This document shows, piece by piece, positions 60,910 through 64,000 of a stretch of 64,000 nt of DNA (its first letter is position 1; each line of letters begins with the position of its first letter). This stretch comes from Conus ventricosus. Taxonomy: Eukaryota > Mollusca > Gastropoda > Neogastropoda > Conidae. The notes under the pieces are model-generated. The model was not told where the DNA came from, ran no database searches, and saw only the letters and a list, made by a program, of their open reading frames with translations. Location of the stretch: the NCBI GenBank assembly GCA_018398815.1, contig CM031616.1:75403369-75467368 (forward strand). The letters are read 5' to 3'. The position numbers and the translations under genes were made by a program.

Positions 60910-61398
60910 TTACATCGCAGAAAACACAATGTTTTCAGGCCAATGTCCTGTGCAAGATTCTCCCCCAACAGCTCCAGGAGGAAGCATTCTTTGCCTATTC
61001 AGATACTTATGTTGTCTACATCTTTCATGTATGGTTGACTGTATGAGTTGATAATGCTTGCTGAGACAGTGACTGCTGTCACTTGCAATTGCCTGTGCCT
61101 TTCGAATCTTACGTTCATACAAGACATTCAGATCGTTCTGCTTCACACCCACTATCTTGCTGCAGACCTTCACGATTTTGTTCATCACATTCTTGCATTT
61201 CACAGTCAAGCTTCCATACCAGCATATAATTATAAAGAAGGTTAAAACAGATTCAATGAAACATCTGTAAAATCCTTGCAAAACTTTGCCATTTAAATTG
61301 AGGCTTCTGAGTTTCTGCAGAAAATATATCCTTGAATAGTTCATAACAGCAGTGGTGTCAGTGCCAGTTGCAAACTTACCAAAGCAATCAATTTGCAC
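60910..61398 (-). pseudogene. LINE polymerase C-terminal fragment
   Basis: A 162-codon minus-strand frame contains RIYFLQKLRSLNLN, VLQGFYRCFIESVLTFFIII, CWYGSLTVKCKNVMNKIVKV and CSKIVGVKQNDL. This YFL.KLR...FY...IESVLTF....WYGSL order is characteristic of the C-terminal domain of LINE polymerases in fish and invertebrates. The catalytic core is absent. It lies about 240 bp inside the right terminus of the candidate transposon, as a nested insertion. Confidence 0.75.
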
Positions 61399-61640
61399 AA
61401 TTTACTTACCTCTAGACTGATGAGCCATGTCGCCAAAAATCGTGAAAAACACGTAGAACTTGAAGATGGAAGCAAAATCGCAACACTGTCAATCGCACAC
61501 GTTGTGTCTCAGAAATCACAGGAAACGAAAGTACCGCTAAACCGGAAATGAGATGTATAATTTATTCATGGGTCAAAGTTCAGCCAATGAATGGCCGGCT
61601 GATTCCTCCAAATTTTGCCGTTACCATTAGCAACTACACG

Positions 61641-61733
61641 TTATGACGTCATTCTTGGCTAAGGTGGTATAGCAGCAACCTTTGCTGGTATGCCAGCAAC
61701 CGATTTGACTGGAGCAACAAATTTGACCGCGAC
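61641..61733 (-). repeat. Right terminal inverted repeat
   Basis: Ends AACAAATTTGACCGCGAC. Its reverse complement matches 44291 onwards. TGACGTCA is at 61644-61651 and GGCTAAG...GCAGCAACC follows, corresponding to subterminal blocks of the left end. Confidence 0.65.
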
Positions 61734-61740
61734 AAGCAGT
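61734..61740. repeat. 7-bp target-site duplication candidate (AAGCAGT), right
   Basis: Identical to 44284-44290 and directly adjacent to the terminus. Confidence 0.65.
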
Positions 61741-62710
61741 CCTAGGTCACTGCAGTCGAAGCACCAAAGGAATCAAACACAGAGATTTTGATGAACTGAT
61801 GGACAAGTGGTGCCTGATTGTTTACAATGTGTATATGCATGTGCGGCAAGGGATAGGCGGGGGATGCAGGGGTGGGGGGGGGGGGGGGGCAAGGAAGGAA
61901 TGGACAATTCGGGGTGGGCTTGGGAGAGGGATGGAAGGAAGTGCAGGGGAGGGTACTGGGTGGGGTGGGGGAGGAGTGGAGTGCGCTTTCTTTTTCTTCT
62001 TCCTAAAATACTGTGTAGCCGGGTGCTAACAGTGTTTGTTTTTATTTTGGTTACCTTTCGTGGATGAAAATGTTTTGTTCAAGAGTTATCTTCCCCTTAC
62101 CTCCCTTGGTCGAATCTCATTTATTTTATTGTGTAAATTCTTTAAATCATGAATACCTCAGAACCTACATAGTTGTATGTACGTCGCTAAAGTCACAAAA
62201 ATTAATGTACTTGATTCATTACAACCGTACTGGGCTGAGAAGCCCATATTTTCTCTAAACTGGTATTTCGCACGAGCAATCTTGGCGCCATTTTCAATTG
62301 TCTGTCGAATGAACATTGAATAATTCTTGATTTTACAAAAAGTAAGAGGAAAACTGAAGAATCTGAATATGCATGTTAAAAGTAAAGTCCATAAGCTTTC
62401 ATTTCGTATATCGCATGCCTATGATCTTTTCTGTACAAGCTTGCGACTATACGAAATGACTGACAGCGCCGGTCCCTTTAGCGAGTCGCCTTCTTTGTTT
62501 ACTGTCGTCGGAGTTTTGATCTGAATTGTCGTTTCATGAAATTTGGACTTCCCGATCGAAATCTTGCTTATGACTCCATTTTTGTTATGAATACAACTGA
62601 AAATGTGTAGAATTTATTATTTAACAGACCGTTTCAACAGAGTATTTTTCAGTTGAAAATTGTGCGCCGACAGCCCGACAAAGTGAAAAGTCAGCTGTGT
62701 TTTCGAGTAC
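61741..62710. other. Spacer, no gene
   Basis: G-rich patch at 61860-61980; the rest is unique AT-rich sequence. Confidence 0.55.
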
Positions 62711-62714
62711 GGTT

Positions 62715-63058
62715 CTATGTGTCACAGGGCCGTTGTGTCATAGGGCCGTTGTGTCACCGGCACACTGTATGGTCGCTGTGTCACAGGGCCTTTGTGTCAT
62801 AGGGCCGTTGTGTCACAGGGCCTTTGTGTCATAGGGCCGTTGTGTCACAGGGCCGTTGTGCCATAGGGTCGTTGTGTCACAGGGCCGTACCCTAACCCTA
62901 ACCCTAACCCTAACCCTAACCCTAACCCTAACCCTATGACACAACGGCCCTGTGACACAACGGCCCTGTGACACAAAGGCCCTGTGACACATCGGCCCTA
63001 TGACACAACGGCCCTGTGACACAACGGCCCTATGACACAAAGGCCCTGTGACACATAG
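62715..63058. repeat. Telomeric repeat inside inverted 16-bp arrays
   Basis: Left arm (62715-62888): units GGGCCGTTGTGTCACA or GGGCCTTTGTGTCATA, about 10 copies. Centre (62889-62936): eight CCCTAA repeats. Right arm (62937-63058): the reverse complement units TGTGACACAACGGCCC, about 8 copies. The outer edges CTATGTGTCACAGGGCC and GGCCCTGTGACACATAG are exact inverses. The 16-bp unit itself contains CCCTA (GGCCCTATGACACAAC), so the telomeric tract is continuous with it. Confidence 0.93.
62889..62936. repeat. Interstitial telomeric repeat (CCCTAA)8
   Basis: 48 bases of perfect ACCCTA hexamers, the standard metazoan TTAGGG telomere sequence on the minus strand. Confidence 0.97.
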
Positions 63059-63497
63059 AGCGGACCTGGTGTTTTCTAGTAATTTTTAACAACAGAATTC
63101 TCCACTTAGACACTGTCTCGGAAAATGAAATTTATATGTATAAAAAGAGCGAGATGCCAGCTTTTTATTCATTACAAAATTATTTCACGCTGTTTAGTAT
63201 TTTTCATCGAAATAAAGGAAAATATGACGTAAGCTTGTTAAAAGTGGCTTCACTCTGGGACATTAATCAGCAATGATTTAGTACAGGAACAAAATTGTCA
63301 AATGTGACTTACTGCATTTTATTCCTTGTGTTCTGAGGTTTTCATCGATAGTAAATATGTGTTAATAGTTTGAACGGACAGCGAGCCAGACAACACTGAA
63401 GCCGCGATAGAAAACACAAATTTCCGTTGGTTCCGGCCTCGCGAGGCTCGTTTCGTCTCCGGCACTGTGTTACTGGCTTTGCGGTCCGGTACGATGT

Positions 63498-63504
63498 TAT
63501 AAAA
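63498..63504 (+). promoter_or_regulatory. TATA box of the LTR
   Basis: TATAAAA about 168 bp before the AATAAA signal. Confidence 0.6.
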
Positions 63505-63665
63505 GTAGAGCGTGGTGTGAGAATGGAGCAGAGTGTTCCCCTAGAGTTCCATGATGTGAGCAACTGGCGTGAGAGGCAGGGAGGGCGCACTCAGTGCGCT
63601 GAGTGCTGAGAGCGAGAGAGTTCCCAGGCTGCGTTCCTGGTTTGAGCTCCTAGCCATGGGAGAGA

Positions 63666-63671
63666 AATAAA
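63666..63671 (+). terminator. Polyadenylation signal of the LTR
   Basis: AATAAA in GAGAAATAAAAGAAG, downstream of the TATA box. Confidence 0.55.
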
Positions 63672-63794
63672 AGAAGAAAAACTCCACGTCGTCCACTGCG
63701 TCTTCTTGACTGGCTGTTGTCCCTTGGTTCCTGCACTTCTCACCATCTGCCTGTCTTCACCTGCACACCCCTTACCCCTCCACACCATCACAAC

Positions 63795-63812
63795 TGGCGC
63801 TGCGAGCAGGAT
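63795..63812 (+). promoter_or_regulatory. Primer-binding site
   Basis: TGGCGCTGCGAGCAGGAT starts two bases after the LTR end. The TGG start is as expected for a tRNA-primed LTR element. Confidence 0.65.
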
Positions 63813-63859
63813 CGGAGACAGAAGGACCAAGGAGACACAGCCCAAGAAGACCGGACACC

Positions 63860-64000
63860 ATGGCCAGCCAACTACCTCTGCACCCCCTGCATCAGCTCCC
63901 TATTCTCGCCAGCTGCGAGCTTCTCTGGCCGGGAGGAGAGAGAGCTGGCCCGATGGATGGATCCTCCTGCTGCAGTCGGCGCATCTCTCCTGGTGACAGC
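63860..64000 (+). CDS. Start of a Gag-like frame, partial
   Basis: The first ATG after the primer-binding site has a good context (ACACCATGG) and opens a frame of 47 codons to the window edge, starting MASQLPLHPL. A neighbouring frame reads FSGREERELARWMDPPAAVG, which looks more like a Gag N-terminus, so a frameshift may be present. Too short to place in a family. Confidence 0.4.
   Translation, partial: MASQLPLHPLHQLPILASCELLWPGGERAGPMDGSSCCSRRISPGDS

Larger units (their letters stand above)
44291..61733. mobile_element. Candidate 17.4-kb TIR transposon
   Basis: The left end (GTCGCGGTCAAAATTGTTGC) and the reverse complement of the right end (GTCGCGGTCAAATTTGTTGC) agree over about 37 bases with one substitution and two one-base indels. 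Both have subterminal GGTTGC...TTAGC...TGACGTCA blocks. AAGCAGT flanks both ends. The interior holds a palindromic satellite related to the termini, a broken SWIM zinc-finger sequence and several unassigned frames. SWIM fingers occur in Mutator-like (MuDR) and Zisupton-type transposases, which make 8-9 bp duplications, so the 7 bp seen is slightly short. The alternative is two unrelated fragments of a smaller element, with a chance 7-bp match. Confidence 0.55.
63303..63792 (+). repeat. Probable 5' LTR of a retrotransposon running off the window
   Basis: Candidate ends TGTGACTTACTG and ACCATCACA give a 5-bp inverted pair TGTGA/TCACA. Inside are a TATA box (TATAAAA, 63498-63504) and a polyadenylation signal (AATAAA, 63666-63671). 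They are correctly ordered for U3-R-U5. The end is followed at once by a primer-binding site. The partner LTR lies outside the window, so the left boundary is provisional. Confidence 0.6.

Overview
This is eukaryotic nuclear DNA, most likely from a marine mollusc and probably a gastropod. The evidence is split exons with GT/AG boundaries, very dense GT, GA and CTA microsatellites, long minisatellites, tRNA-derived SINE-like units, CR1/L2-type LINE fragments and LTR retrotransposons of types common in marine invertebrates. There is no bacterial gene organisation. The species call is inference. Two 100-base N blocks (21828-21927 and 39510-39609), many homopolymer G/C runs of 20-46 bases and frequent one-base indels in repeats suggest a draft assembly with residual indel error, so frameshifts should be read cautiously.

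Layout. 1-4060: two abutting minisatellites (57 bp, then 39 bp). 4355-4705: CT, GT and G-run microsatellites. 5765-18780: a 47-bp minisatellite split by an 8.28-kb LTR retrotransposon on the minus strand (7246-15528), with 1499-bp LTRs and a 5-bp target duplication. Its domain order is Gag-protease-integrase-RT-RNase H, as in Gmr1-like Ty3/gypsy elements. 19296-19750: minus-strand LINE fragment. 20090-21827: two more minisatellites ending in a gap. 23152-35342: five exons, plus strand, of what looks like the doublecortin-domain gene DCDC1. Its introns hold GT arrays, SINE-like units and a 60-bp minisatellite carrying a splice-acceptor-like sequence in nearly every copy. 39033-39375: a second array of that kind, followed by an 87-bp near-perfect palindrome beside an assembly gap. 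40400-43795: three LINE fragments in both orientations.

44291-61733: a candidate giant DNA transposon of about 17.4 kb. Its ends are inverted copies of one sequence beginning GTCGCGGTCAAA, and each is flanked by the same 7 bases, AAGCAGT. Inside are a 5.2-kb palindromic satellite whose palindrome matches the right terminus joined to the left terminus, a decayed SWIM zinc-finger gene fragment on the minus strand, and later insertions.

62715-63058: eight telomeric CCCTAA repeats at the centre of two inverted arrays of a 16-bp repeat. 63303-64000: a probable 5' LTR (TATA box, AATAAA signal), a primer-binding site and the start of a Gag-like frame running off the window.

The only host gene supported is the DCDC1-like one. 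Nearly everything else is mobile DNA or tandem repeats, often nested or derived from one another.
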